33,784 nt of DNA from an uncultured Bacteroides sp. (GCA_900556845.1 USQO01000015.1:1-33784); one strand, 5' to 3'. Positions 24,809 to 33,742 are shown, counted from the stretch's first letter. The notes: a model not told the origin generated them from the letters alone. Numbers and translations: made by a program.

Positions 24809-26172
24809 CCATCAAGACCAAGCTCACCTTTCAGTATACTGCCGTTACAGCCTGTGTGTTCCTGCTCACCATGTTTGCCATTTATGCTTACAGTGAACAC
24901 ACACGGAGCAACTCCTTCTTTCGCTACCTGCAACGGGAAGCAGTGACCAAAGCACATCTGTATTTAAGCGGAACTGTAACGGCTGAATCCATGCAATCGG
25001 TCTATCTGAACAACCGGAAATTTATTGACGAGGTGGAAGTCGCTCTTTACAAACTTCCGTTCGAAATGGTATACCATGATGCGGTACAGATTGACAAAAT
25101 AAAAGAAACACCGGAACTGCTGGAAAAGATTCACAAGCAGCGAGAGGTGCACTTCTATCTGGACAATTATCAGGCTATCGGCATGTGCTACAGCTATCAG
25201 GGAAATGAATATCTTGTCACAGCCGCGGCATACGACGGATATGGCTATGCGCACCTGCACTCCCTGCAAGAGATGTTGCTCATTTTGTCTATCATCGGAC
25301 TCACCATACTGTTTGCCGTAGGCTATCTGCTGGCACGCAGTGCACTGTCGCCGGTTAAAGTGATTGTCAGTGAAGCAGCCACAATTTCGGCCAGCAATAT
25401 CAGTCAGCGGCTGCCGGTAGGCAATCAGAAAGACGAACTGAGTGAACTGAGTACGACGTTCAACAAAATGCTGGACAATCTGGAAAAAGCTTTCCGCTCA
25501 CAACAGTTGTTTGTCAGCAACGTCTCGCACGAACTGCGCACCCCACTGGCAGCACTGATAGCTGAAACAGAACTTACCCTACTCAAGCCACGGACGACCG
25601 AACGCTACGAGCACTCCTTACAAAATATCCAGCAAGACGCACGCCGAATCGTGAGTCTGGTAGACGGACTGCTGAATCTGGCCAAAGCCGACTATAACCC
25701 TAACCAGATAAAAATGGAAGAAGTAAGGCTGGATGAACTGCTGCTGGACGCACAGCGCATGGTACTCAGTGCCCATCCCGACTATCATGTTGAGCTCATT
25801 TTCGAAGGTGAGGCTGAGGATGACTCTGTACTCACTGTAATGGGAAATGCCTATCTACTTACTACAGCATTCAGAAACCTGATAGAAAACAACTGTAAAT
25901 TCTCCAATAACCAGACCTCCATGATACACATCAGCTACTGGAAGGAGAAAGCATACGTCCGCTTCTCGGATAACGGTATCGGCATACAAGACACCGACCG
26001 GGAACACCTCTTCACTCCCTTCTACCGGGGAGAGAACCAAAGCTTTACTCCCGGACATGGTATCGGCATGGCACTGGTACACAAAATACTTACCCTGCAC
26101 AAAGGTGAAATCCATGTACGCTCCAAAAGCGGGGAAGGAACGACCTTCATCGTCAGTCTGTTACACCTGTAA
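24805..26172 (+). CDS. Membrane sensor histidine kinase
   Basis: A 455-residue sensor kinase with transmembrane helices at about 7-30 and 156-178 flanking a periplasmic domain of roughly 125 residues. HAMP follows (about 180-230), then HisKA with phospho-acceptor His242 in SNVSHELRTPLAAL, and HATPase with NLIENNCKFS (N box), FSDNGIG (G1), FTPFYRG (F) and GHGIGMAL (G2). It overlaps the response regulator by four bases. The periplasmic domain has no motif I recognise; tyrosine-rich segments near its end are visible (CYSYQGNEYLV). Given the MgtA-type ATPase downstream, a divalent-cation or envelope signal is plausible but unproven. Confidence 0.93.
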   Translation: MTIKTKLTFQYTAVTACVFLLTMFAIYAYSEHTRSNSFFRYLQREAVTKAHLYLSGTVTAESMQSVYLNNRKFIDEVEVALYKLPFEMVYHDAVQIDKIKETPELLEKIHKQREVHFYLDNYQAIGMCYSYQGNEYLVTAAAYDGYGYAHLHSLQEMLLILSIIGLTILFAVGYLLARSALSPVKVIVSEAATISASNISQRLPVGNQKDELSELSTTFNKMLDNLEKAFRSQQLFVSNVSHELRTPLAALIAETELTLLKPRTTERYEHSLQNIQQDARRIVSLVDGLLNLAKADYNPNQIKMEEVRLDELLLDAQRMVLSAHPDYHVELIFEGEAEDDSVLTVMGNAYLLTTAFRNLIENNCKFSNNQTSMIHISYWKEKAYVRFSDNGIGIQDTDREHLFTPFYRGENQSFTPGHGIGMALVHKILTLHKGEIHVRSKSGEGTTFIVSLLHL

Positions 26173-26177
26173 AACAG

Positions 26178-26217
26178 TTCTAATAAAATTCTAATAATAC
26201 TCTAATCCTCCTCTAAC
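26178..26217 (+). repeat. Four 7-base direct repeats at an exact 11-base period (response-regulator operator)
   Basis: TTCTAAT (26178), TTCTAAT (26189), CTCTAAT (26200) and CTCTAAC (26211), each followed by a four-base spacer. The series begins five bases after the kinase stop and ends just upstream of the -33 position of the ATPase promoter. OmpR/PhoB-type regulators bind tandem sites with this spacing. Confidence 0.75.
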
Positions 26218-26239
26218 GGCCTTTTCGCCCGGCAGTACC

Positions 26240-26247
26240 TACCTTTG
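26240..26247 (+). promoter_or_regulatory. -7 box of the P-type ATPase gene
   Basis: TACCTTTG fits TAnnTTTG, with a weak CTTTTC at 26221-26226 near -33. The predicted start near 26254 gives a leader of about 39 bases, too short for a magnesium riboswitch. A poor -33 element with tandem operator repeats upstream fits activator dependence. Confidence 0.6.
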
Positions 26248-26292
26248 CCGACGATAAACAAAAGTACTAACCACTTTAATTGCAAAAGGCTT

Positions 26293-28944
26293 ATGATGTG
26301 GAAAAGAAAAAAAGAAACTGCTACGCCATTCAACACTGAACGCGTATTTCTGGCTGCAACACAACCACTGGAGAATGTATTCAACTATTTTCAGACCACT
26401 CCGCAAGGTATCTCTGCCGAAGAGGTAGAAACCAGAACACACCAGACTGGAAAGAACGAAATATTACACGAAAAGCGCAAACGCCCCGTGGTAATGTTTA
26501 TCAAGACGTTCATCAATCCGTTTATCGGAGTACTTACAGCACTGGCTGTAATTTCACTGGTACTGGATGTACTCATGGCCCCGCCCGAAGAAAAAGAATG
26601 GACCGGAGTTACCATTATCTGCGTCATGGTATTGCTCAGTGCCATCATCCGTTTCATGCAGGAGCTGAAAGCTGGAGAAGCAACCACTTCACTCATGAAA
26701 ATGGTAAAAAATACATGCAGCGTCAAACGTCTGGAAGAAAACGAATATCAGGAAATAGATATTCGTGAACTCGTACCGGGTGACCTGGTTTATCTGGCTG
26801 CCGGCGACATGATTCCGGCCGACGTTCGTATCATCAGCTCAAAAGACCTGTTTGTAAGCCAGTCATCGCTGACAGGCGAATCGGAACCGATTGAGAAATT
26901 CCCTACTCTGAGAAACAATCACTACCGCAGTGGAAGTGTTATCGAACTGGAAAGCATTTGCTTCATGGGTTCTACGGTAGTCAGTGGCTCGGCCTGCGGA
27001 ATTGTTTTCGCAACGGGAACTCATACTTACCTGGGTACCATTGCAAAAAACATTGCAGGAGTACGTGCCACAACAGCCTTCGACAAAGGTATCAGTAAAG
27101 TGAGCTTCCTGCTGATCCGCTTTATGCTGATTATGATACCGTTTGTATTCCTGGTAAACGGATTCACCAAAGGCGACTGGTTTGATGCCTTCGTATTTGC
27201 CATTTCCATTGCCGTAGGACTTACACCTGAAATGCTGCCTATGATTGTTACAGCCAACCTTTCGAAAGGAGCTGTAGCCATGTCGAAGAAAAAAACCATC
27301 GTCAAGAACCTGAATGCCATACAGAACTTCGGTGCCATGAACATTCTGTGTACTGACAAAACAGGAACACTGACATGCGACAACATTGTACTCGAGAAAT
27401 ACATCAATGCCGACGGCAGTCAGGATACCGAGAAGCGTATTCTCCGTCATGCCTACTTCAACAGCTATTTCCAGACAGGACTGAAAAACCTGATGGATAA
27501 AGCCATCCTTTCGCATGTCAAGGAGCTACAGATGGAGCACCTGGCAAACGACTATCTGAAGGTAGACGAAATTCCGTTCGATTTCAACCGCCGCCGCATG
27601 TCGGTCGTAATAGAAGACCGTTCCGGCAAACGGCAAATCATCACAAAAGGAGCTGTGGAAGAAATGCTTTCCATCTGCTCACATGCCGAATACAACGGTG
27701 AAGTACATCTGCTCACTCCGGAACTGAAACAAAAGGCAACTGCCATCAGCGAGGAGATGAACAGAGCCGGAATGCGAGTGCTGGCTGTAGCACAGAAAAG
27801 CTTTATCAGCAAAGACCATGACTTCAACACTGAAGACGAAAGCGACATGGTACTCATCGGATACCTTTCTTTCCTGGACCCCCCAAAACCATCGGCAGCC
27901 GAAGCTATCCGACAACTGCATGAAAATGGTGTAGAGGTAAAAATACTTTCGGGCGATAATGATGCCATTGTACGCACCATTGGCCGGCAGGTAGGCATTG
28001 ACACGCAGCATGCCATGACAGGAAATGAAGTAGAACAGTACACAGACGATGAACTAAAAGAACTGTTGCCCACTTATACGCTTTTCTCCAAACTGACTCC
28101 ACTGCAGAAAACCCGTATCATCCGGCTACTGCAGGAGTTAGACAACACGGTAGGTTTTCTGGGTGACGGTATCAATGATGCCGCAGCTCTGCGTCAGTCG
28201 GATATCGGTATTTCCGTAGATTCTGCCGTAGACATAGCCAAGGAAAGTGCCGATATTATCCTGCTCGAGAAAGACTTGCTGGTATTGGAAGACGGTGTAT
28301 TGGAAGGACGCAAAACTTTCGGAAACATTACCAAATATATCAAGATGACAGCCAGCTCGAACTTTGGAAACATGTTCAGCGTAATGGCAGCCAGCGCATT
28401 TCTGCCCTTCCTGCCCATGCTGCCCATCCACCTGCTCATACAGAACTTGCTGTACGATATATCGCAGACCACCATACCGTTCGACCGCATGGACCCGGAA
28501 TACTTGCGCAAGCCCCGCAAATGGGATGCTTCGGACCTGAGCCGTTTCATGATTTACATCGGTCCCATCAGCTCTGTTTTCGACATCCTGACCTATCTGG
28601 TGATGTGGTATGTATTCGGATGCAACTCACCCGAACATCAGACCCTCTTCCAGTCGGGATGGTTCATTGAAGGCCTGCTGTCGCAGACTTTGATTGTACA
28701 CATGATACGTACCCGCAAGATACCGTTTATCCAGAGTTGTGCTACCTGGCCCGTTACCGGACTGACACTGCTTATCATGGCCATCGGCATCTCAATTCCG
28801 TTCACCGGATTTGGTCAGTCTATCGGTCTGGAGCCTCTCCCACTGAGCTATTTCCCATGGCTTGTAGGTATTCTGGCAGCTTACTGTATCCTGACACAAT
28901 GCATCAAGAACTGGTATATCCGGAAATTCGTACGCTGGCTCTGA
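26293..28944 (+). CDS. mgtA: MgtA-type magnesium-importing P-type ATPase
   Basis: An 883-residue P3B-type ATPase, which imports Mg2+ at the inner membrane at the cost of ATP. The order is N-terminal cytosolic region, M1-M2 (about 60-120), actuator domain with SLTGESEPIEKF, M3-M4 with VGLTPEMLPMIV, phosphorylation at Asp355 in CTDKTGTLTCDN, nucleotide domain with KGAVEEML, the hinge FLGDGINDAAALRQSDIGISV, then M5-M10. I use ATG 26293 (ATG 26296 is equally possible); a start at 26245 would begin inside the promoter. It follows the two-component pair and is likely its target. Sequence alone cannot exclude Ni2+ or another divalent ion. Confidence 0.9.
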   Translation: MMWKRKKETATPFNTERVFLAATQPLENVFNYFQTTPQGISAEEVETRTHQTGKNEILHEKRKRPVVMFIKTFINPFIGVLTALAVISLVLDVLMAPPEEKEWTGVTIICVMVLLSAIIRFMQELKAGEATTSLMKMVKNTCSVKRLEENEYQEIDIRELVPGDLVYLAAGDMIPADVRIISSKDLFVSQSSLTGESEPIEKFPTLRNNHYRSGSVIELESICFMGSTVVSGSACGIVFATGTHTYLGTIAKNIAGVRATTAFDKGISKVSFLLIRFMLIMIPFVFLVNGFTKGDWFDAFVFAISIAVGLTPEMLPMIVTANLSKGAVAMSKKKTIVKNLNAIQNFGAMNILCTDKTGTLTCDNIVLEKYINADGSQDTEKRILRHAYFNSYFQTGLKNLMDKAILSHVKELQMEHLANDYLKVDEIPFDFNRRRMSVVIEDRSGKRQIITKGAVEEMLSICSHAEYNGEVHLLTPELKQKATAISEEMNRAGMRVLAVAQKSFISKDHDFNTEDESDMVLIGYLSFLDPPKPSAAEAIRQLHENGVEVKILSGDNDAIVRTIGRQVGIDTQHAMTGNEVEQYTDDELKELLPTYTLFSKLTPLQKTRIIRLLQELDNTVGFLGDGINDAAALRQSDIGISVDSAVDIAKESADIILLEKDLLVLEDGVLEGRKTFGNITKYIKMTASSNFGNMFSVMAASAFLPFLPMLPIHLLIQNLLYDISQTTIPFDRMDPEYLRKPRKWDASDLSRFMIYIGPISSVFDILTYLVMWYVFGCNSPEHQTLFQSGWFIEGLLSQTLIVHMIRTRKIPFIQSCATWPVTGLTLLIMAIGISIPFTGFGQSIGLEPLPLSYFPWLVGILAAYCILTQCIKNWYIRKFVRWL

Positions 28945-28974
28945 TTTTTTCATTACCTTTGCCGAAAAAATCAG
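28941..28974. promoter_or_regulatory. menC promoter enclosed by an 11-base inverted repeat
   Basis: CTGATTTTTTC (28941-28951) and GAAAAAATCAG (28964-28974) are perfect complements. The 12-base interval contains most of the -7 box TACCTTTG (28954-28961). The predicted start is near 28968, 13 bases before menC. The left arm includes the stop codon of the ATPase gene. It could be an operator, or a weak hairpin. Confidence 0.5.
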
Positions 28975-28980
28975 ACAAAG

Positions 28981-30033
28981 ATGAAGATAACAATAATTCC
29001 CCGTCGGTTGCACTTCAAGCAGCCGGCGGGTACTTCACGTGGTATCTACACCACACGCCAGGTATGGTATGTACTGGCTACCGACGAAAAAACCGGCCGA
29101 TATGGTGTGGGCGAATGTGCCCCGCTCCCACAATTGAGTTGTGACGACCTTCCGGATTACGAAAAAATTCTTTCCGACTTCTGTTTGAAAACAGCCCAAA
29201 ACGGCCAACTTGACTACGAGGCTTTACGCCCCTATCCTTCCATGCTATTCGGACTGGAAACCGCTCTGCGACATTTGCAGAAAGGAACACTACAATTATG
29301 GGATACACCATTTGCGCAAGGCAAACAGGGAATCCCCATCAACGGACTCATCTGGATGGGAAGTTTCGACGAAATGTACCAGCGCATTCAGGAAAAGATG
29401 AAAGCTGGTTTCCGCTGCATCAAGGTTAAAATTGGCGCCATCGATTTTGAGAAAGAGCTGGAGCTGCTTCGCTTTATCCGACAGCATTTTTCGCCCGAAG
29501 AGATTGAGCTGCGCGTAGATGCCAACGGAGCATTTACTCCAGAGATTGCTCCCCAGCGTCTGGAACAACTCAGCCAGTTCCACCTGCACTCCATCGAACA
29601 GCCCATCCGCGCGGGCCAATGGAAAGAAATGGCCAAGCTATGTGCCTCTACCCCACTCCCCATTGCACTGGATGAAGAACTGATTGGTATCAATACGACT
29701 GAAGAGAAAATCGACCTGCTGGAAACCATCCGCCCCCAATACATTATCCTGAAACCTTCTTTACACGGTGGACTGCACGGTTCAGAAGAATGGATTCGTC
29801 TGGCTGCTGAACGCAAGACTCCGTCGTGGGTAACCTCGGCTCTGGAATCGAATATCGGACTGAATGCCATTGCCCAATGGTGCGCTACGCTGAACCCGCA
29901 AATGCCACAGGGATTGGGTACCGGACTGCTGTTTACCGATAACATTGATTTCCCGTTGCATATTAAAAACGATTGCCTGTGGTTTCATCCCGAAGAGCAG
30001 GAACCGGATATACTGAACTGGCTGAATGTATGA
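28981..30033 (+). CDS. menC: o-Succinylbenzoate synthase
   Basis: A 350-residue enolase-superfamily enzyme dehydrating SHCHC to o-succinylbenzoate. The catalytic lysines are in CIKVKIGAIDF and LKPSLHGG, and the metal ligands are in RVDANGAF (Asp), SIEQPI (Glu) and ALDEEL (Asp). The N-terminal cap domain (1-100) has the GVGECAPLPQLS segment of MenC and related dipeptide epimerases. Gene position next to menE argues for MenC. It overlaps menE by four bases. It is separated from menB by about 7 kb, so it needs its own promoter. Confidence 0.93.
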   Translation: MKITIIPRRLHFKQPAGTSRGIYTTRQVWYVLATDEKTGRYGVGECAPLPQLSCDDLPDYEKILSDFCLKTAQNGQLDYEALRPYPSMLFGLETALRHLQKGTLQLWDTPFAQGKQGIPINGLIWMGSFDEMYQRIQEKMKAGFRCIKVKIGAIDFEKELELLRFIRQHFSPEEIELRVDANGAFTPEIAPQRLEQLSQFHLHSIEQPIRAGQWKEMAKLCASTPLPIALDEELIGINTTEEKIDLLETIRPQYIILKPSLHGGLHGSEEWIRLAAERKTPSWVTSALESNIGLNAIAQWCATLNPQMPQGLGTGLLFTDNIDFPLHIKNDCLWFHPEEQEPDILNWLNV

Positions 30034-31163
30034 TAATGGAAAGAACACAGATTGATAAACAAACGCTAACCATAGACGGCATCTGCTATACGGCAGAAGA
30101 TGCCCATCCCTGTGGTCACGAACCGAGCAGACTGCAGACTGCCTTTTACGAACAATACGGCAAGGATAGTTTTCAGGCTTCGCTGGCCGACTTTCTGGCC
30201 GAATGGTTTTCTGCATCCGAACAAATGCTGGTCCACACCTCCGGTTCCACCGGTACTCCCAAACCCATGTGGGTAGAGAAGCAGCGTATGATGGCCAGCG
30301 CCTGCCTTACCTGCTCTTTTCTGGGCCTCCAGGAAAACGACACAGCCCTGCTATGTATGCCACTGAAATACATTGCCGGAAAAATGGTGGTGGTACGTGC
30401 ACTGGTATATGGCCTCAACCTTATCGTCAGTCCTCCTAGCGGACATCCGCTGGCAAACTTGTCCACACCGCCTGTTTTTGCAGCCATGATTCCCATGCAA
30501 GTATTCAACAGTCTACAAAACCCCAGCGAACGGGCACTGCTGACAGAAATCAAGCATCTGATTATAGGAGGTGGTGCAGTAGATGCGGAAGTAGAAAAAC
30601 AGCTGCAAGCCTTCCCCCATGCAGTCTGGTCTACGTACGGCATGACCGAAACCCTGTCGCACATCGCCCTGCGCCGTCTGAATGGCCCGTCGGCTTCCGA
30701 GTGGTATACGCCATTCGATAGCGTAACGATACGCCTCAGCGAAGAACAGACACTCGTCATTCATGCCCCGCATGTACATGCCGGTGAACTGGTGACAAAC
30801 GACATTGTCGAAATGAACGAAGCAGGCCAGTTCCGCATTTTAGGCCGAAAAGACAATACCATCAATAGCGGAGGAGTAAAAATACAAATTGAACAGGTCG
30901 AGAAGCTTTTGCATCCTAGCCTGCCCGTCCCATTCCTTATCACTTCGGCTCCCGATGCCAAGTTTGGAGAACGCGTCGTTTTACTGGTAGAAGGTACCAC
31001 AACCGCATTTCCCGATGCCCAACTGGAAACCATCATGCAGCAAGTACTGCCTCCATACTGGCGCCCCAAACAGATTATCCATGTAACAGCGTTGCCACGC
31101 ACAGGTACCGGAAAACCGGACCGTGCGACTGCCAGAAAAATAGCTGCCGGTATACTTCCCTAA
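30030..31163 (+). CDS. menE: o-Succinylbenzoate-CoA ligase
   Basis: A 377-residue adenylate-forming ligase that activates o-succinylbenzoate for MenB. Core motifs are the P-loop VHTSGSTGTPKPMWV, the adenine-binding STYGMTETLSHIALR, the hinge region RILGRKDNTINSGGVKIQ and the C-terminal catalytic lysine in GTGKPDRATARK. It is about 100 residues shorter than typical MenE because most of the N-terminal subdomain is missing; the AMP-binding core is intact. The start is the ATG overlapping the menC stop (ATGA), with a second ATG six bases later. Confidence 0.92.
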   Translation: MIMERTQIDKQTLTIDGICYTAEDAHPCGHEPSRLQTAFYEQYGKDSFQASLADFLAEWFSASEQMLVHTSGSTGTPKPMWVEKQRMMASACLTCSFLGLQENDTALLCMPLKYIAGKMVVVRALVYGLNLIVSPPSGHPLANLSTPPVFAAMIPMQVFNSLQNPSERALLTEIKHLIIGGGAVDAEVEKQLQAFPHAVWSTYGMTETLSHIALRRLNGPSASEWYTPFDSVTIRLSEEQTLVIHAPHVHAGELVTNDIVEMNEAGQFRILGRKDNTINSGGVKIQIEQVEKLLHPSLPVPFLITSAPDAKFGERVVLLVEGTTTAFPDAQLETIMQQVLPPYWRPKQIIHVTALPRTGTGKPDRATARKIAAGILP

Positions 31164-31184
31164 ATTTGGGAAGCATACCGGCAG
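31144..31184. terminator. Hairpin between menE and the convergent sulfatase gene
   Basis: A ten-base perfect stem CTGCCGGTAT (31144-31153) with ATACCGGCAG (31175-31184) and an inner TTCCC/GGGAA stem. It spans the menE stop codon. The T-run is better on the minus strand (CTATTTTTC), so it may end the sulfatase transcript and serve both genes. Confidence 0.75.
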
Positions 31185-31216
31185 TCAATATAATCGGGCC
31201 AGTCAACGAATCAACC

Positions 31217-32800
31217 TTATTCTACAGTTCCATCAGGATAAGGCAACACAGCTCCCGTAGCCTTCAGGTAAGGACGCTGCGCATCACATTGCTTCAGATA
31301 GGCCGTCAGTTCACCAGCCAGCTCTTTCACCTTCTCCGGCATATCGGCAGCCAAATTATGCTGCTCGCCGATATCTTCCTTCACATTATACAAGCGGCAT
31401 ATTCCCGTTTCCCATGTATAAATCAAATGATAATCTCCTTTCAGAATCGCCGAGTAAGCACCATAGCCTTCCTCCTTGTTCTGCGTTTCGCCCCACAAAT
31501 TCGGAAAATGCCATACTAGCGAACGGCTGCGTCTTAATTCCGGATTACGAAGCACATCCGTAAAGCTTACTCCGTCCACTGTCTGATAAGTTTCATAACG
31601 GTCTATACCCGCCATATCAAGAATTGTCGGGAAAAAGTCTTCAATGATAACCCGCTGGTTGTTTTGGGTACCGCCCTGTGTTACACCCGGCCAGTACACC
31701 ATCATCGGCTCGCGTACACCTCCCATAAAAGCAGAGCCCTTGCCCGCACGTGCCGGGAAGTTCTGGTCACGGTTCTCTACTCCCTGACGAACATTATTCA
31801 AGCCTTGTCCACCGTTGTCGGACATAAAAAGAATGATGGTATTCTGTGCCATGTCGGCATCCTGCTGAAGAAAATCAAGAATATCCCCCAAACTCTTGTC
31901 CATTCCCTCGACCAAAGCAGCATAGCGAGCCTCGTTCTCATTCAACGAAGCGCCAAGCTGTGCATCAGCTTTTCCACGATACGAGTCAACAAAACGGTTG
32001 TCGGCATCATAAGGAGTATGCACGGCATAATGCGACATATAAAGATAAAACGGTGTCTGCTTACCTATGGCCTGTTTCATGGCCCCGATAGCTTCACGTG
32101 TCAAAGCCTCGGTGATAAAAATATCCTGTCCATAATATTTCTCCAGTCCCTGAACAGCAAATCTGGAACCTTCGCCAAAATTCTTAGTCCCCAGATAACT
32201 GCCGGGCGCTCCATTCGGTCCTCCGGCAATATTCACATCAAATCCCATCGTTGCAGGGTCAGCCCCCGGAGTGTTACGTGCCCCAAAATGTGCCTTGCCA
32301 CAATGAATAGTAAAATAACCGTTGTTCTTAAGTATCTGAGGCAATGCTGTGATAGCCGTTGCATTATTATATTTTCCGGCTACACTGTCGGGCTGGATTC
32401 CATTGTAATTCCATTCCGGCAGACCAATGACCTCGCTGCTTGCATCTGTCTTCTGATCCTGTTCCAGTGTCCAGTTCGTAACCCGATGCCGCGAAGCATT
32501 CATGCCCGACATCAGACTACACCGCGTAGGCGAAGAAATAGCACAGGCATAAGCCTCGGTAAAACGCACGCCAAGCTGTGCCAGACGCTCCATGTTGGGA
32601 GTACGAAAACGCTGATTCAATTTACTCTGCTGATTGTTGTAGAACGGCACTGAAGTGTCCTGCCACCCCATATCATCCACCAGAAACATGATGATGTTGG
32701 GTCTACTCTCGTTTGGTGTAACAGTCTGCACCTTGCCGGTGCCTGCCCAAGTTGCCAAAGGAACAACTCCGGCTAAGGTTAAAAGGTATTTGTGCATCAT
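31217..32800 (-). CDS. Exported sulfatase of the serine-type (alkaline-phosphatase superfamily)
   Basis: A 527-residue sulfatase for sulfated glycans. The start at 32800 gives a short signal peptide (MMHKYLLTLAGVVPLATWAG); the in-frame extension upstream is rejected. The metal-binding Asp42-Asp43 lies in MFLVDDMGWQD. The formylglycine site is SSPTR, with Ser89 as the residue to be converted, so activation needs an anaerobic sulfatase-maturating enzyme not found in the window. Further family segments are HCGKAHFG, MSHYAVHTPYD, LFMSDNGGQG and KGSAFMGGVREPMMVYWPG. The sulfatase subfamily and sulfated substrate cannot be named from sequence alone. No SusC/SusD neighbours are present. Confidence 0.93.
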   Translation of the reverse strand: MMHKYLLTLAGVVPLATWAGTGKVQTVTPNESRPNIIMFLVDDMGWQDTSVPFYNNQQSKLNQRFRTPNMERLAQLGVRFTEAYACAISSPTRCSLMSGMNASRHRVTNWTLEQDQKTDASSEVIGLPEWNYNGIQPDSVAGKYNNATAITALPQILKNNGYFTIHCGKAHFGARNTPGADPATMGFDVNIAGGPNGAPGSYLGTKNFGEGSRFAVQGLEKYYGQDIFITEALTREAIGAMKQAIGKQTPFYLYMSHYAVHTPYDADNRFVDSYRGKADAQLGASLNENEARYAALVEGMDKSLGDILDFLQQDADMAQNTIILFMSDNGGQGLNNVRQGVENRDQNFPARAGKGSAFMGGVREPMMVYWPGVTQGGTQNNQRVIIEDFFPTILDMAGIDRYETYQTVDGVSFTDVLRNPELRRSRSLVWHFPNLWGETQNKEEGYGAYSAILKGDYHLIYTWETGICRLYNVKEDIGEQHNLAADMPEKVKELAGELTAYLKQCDAQRPYLKATGAVLPYPDGTVE

Positions 32801-32821
32801 AGTAGAAAAATCATTATCTTC

Positions 32822-32852
32822 CAAAGTAATTGCTTTTTCTCCACAAATCAAA
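32822..32852 (-). promoter_or_regulatory. Candidate promoter of the sulfatase gene
   Basis: Minus-strand TTACTTTG (32829-32822) is one mismatch from TAnnTTTG, with TTTG (32852-32849) 19 bases upstream. The predicted start near 32815 would leave a 15-base leader. Confidence 0.35.
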
Positions 32853-33251
32853 ACAAGGACATGCAAACCTTGGAAAACTAAAAGCATTTTAACGTGTTTT
32901 GCTTAAAAAATGCACCACTCCCCTTCAATGTCAGGCATATTCAATGCAATATTACTTCATCATTATATCTTAGTCATGATTACTATCTTTACCGCTCTTG
33001 TAATCAAAGTTCGTTTCTATATATGAAAAGTTCAAGAACTCTGGTCAATTCAAATCTTAATGCAACAGAAAGCATGCAGACATGGCATCTAAAACCACAG
33101 CTCATCATTATAAAAATGGCATGATAAATTTTAATATGGATGCATTAACAATGGTTCCAAAAGAGACTCCTAAACACTTACACCATTAGCAAAACAGCAT
33201 TGGGGATAAATTTTACTTATTCTCCACATGTTTGACAAATATTGGGGGTAT
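32853..33251. other. Intergenic region without a recognisable gene
   Basis: About 400 AT-rich bases between the sulfatase promoter region and the secG terminator. Only short ORFs occur (for example 33082-33189 plus, 35 codons), with no ribosome-binding site or coding pattern I trust. No tRNA, repeat array or strong hairpin was seen. Confidence 0.6.
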
Positions 33252-33305
33252 ATAAACAAAAAAATTGCTGCATAGCCTCTTCTTACAATTACGCTATACA
33301 GCAAT
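33252..33305 (-). terminator. Terminator of secG
   Basis: ATTGCTG (33264-33270) with CAGCAAT (33299-33305) and an inner ATAGC/GCTAT stem across one mismatch. On the minus strand it is followed by a seven-T run (33263-33257). Confidence 0.85.
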
Positions 33306-33363
33306 CTTTTCTTCAATAAAGGTAGATTGACATACCTCACATTTTCTGAGTTTAAAAGTTTTA

Positions 33364-33742
33364 TTATTCTGCCTTTCCTGTTTCTGCGTTGTTTGTTTCA
33401 GGAGTTGTTGTCGCAGCGGCAGGCTGTTCTTCCTGCTGAGGAGCAGCAAATCCAGATGGAGCATTCAGAGGGTTGGTTTTCTGTTCCTGCAATGCCTTGT
33501 TCATCATGACAGATTCTTCTACAGAAGCAGTTGGGACAACATAAGAGATTGCGATACTTACTATAACCATAAAAACAGCCAATCCCCAAGTTAATTTTTC
33601 GATAAAGTCGGTAGTCTTGCGTACACCCATAATCTGGTTTGACGCTGCAAAGCTAGACGACAAGCCTCCACCTTTAGAGTTTTGTACCAATACAACAAAA
33701 CACATCAGCAAGGCAGCCAGCACCATTAATCCTACTAATAAT
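33364..33742 (-). CDS. secG: Preprotein translocase subunit SecG, 5' end missing
   Basis: The native part encodes 125 residues of SecG, the small two-helix subunit that assists SecYEG export. The first helix is LLVGLMVLAALLMCFVVLV, followed by the family signature QNSKGGGLSSSFAASNQIMGVRK, a second helix near residues 50-68, and an extended Gln/Ala/Thr-rich C-terminal tail common in Bacteroidetes. The start codon and a few N-terminal residues are lost because the contig ends in adapter at 33743. The open frame continues to 33771 only by reading adapter, giving a false N-terminus MGSEMCIRDR. The gene is terminated by the hairpin at 33252-33305. Confidence 0.92.

Noticed and set aside
26218..26292. 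Magnesium riboswitch in the mgtA leader
   Set aside because: The predicted transcript start leaves only about 39 leader bases and no multi-stem fold is visible.
32894..33124. 76-codon plus-strand open frame upstream of the sulfatase
   Set aside because: AT-rich intergenic DNA, no supporting start signals and no family resemblance.
33082..33189. 35-codon plus-strand ORF in the sulfatase-secG gap
   Set aside because: No ribosome-binding site or promoter, and low-complexity His/Lys/Met content without recognisable pattern.
37..33742. CRISPR arrays, tRNA or rRNA genes, insertion sequences
   Set aside because: None seen: no regular spacer-repeat series, no cloverleaf-like sequence and no transposase-like protein on either strand.
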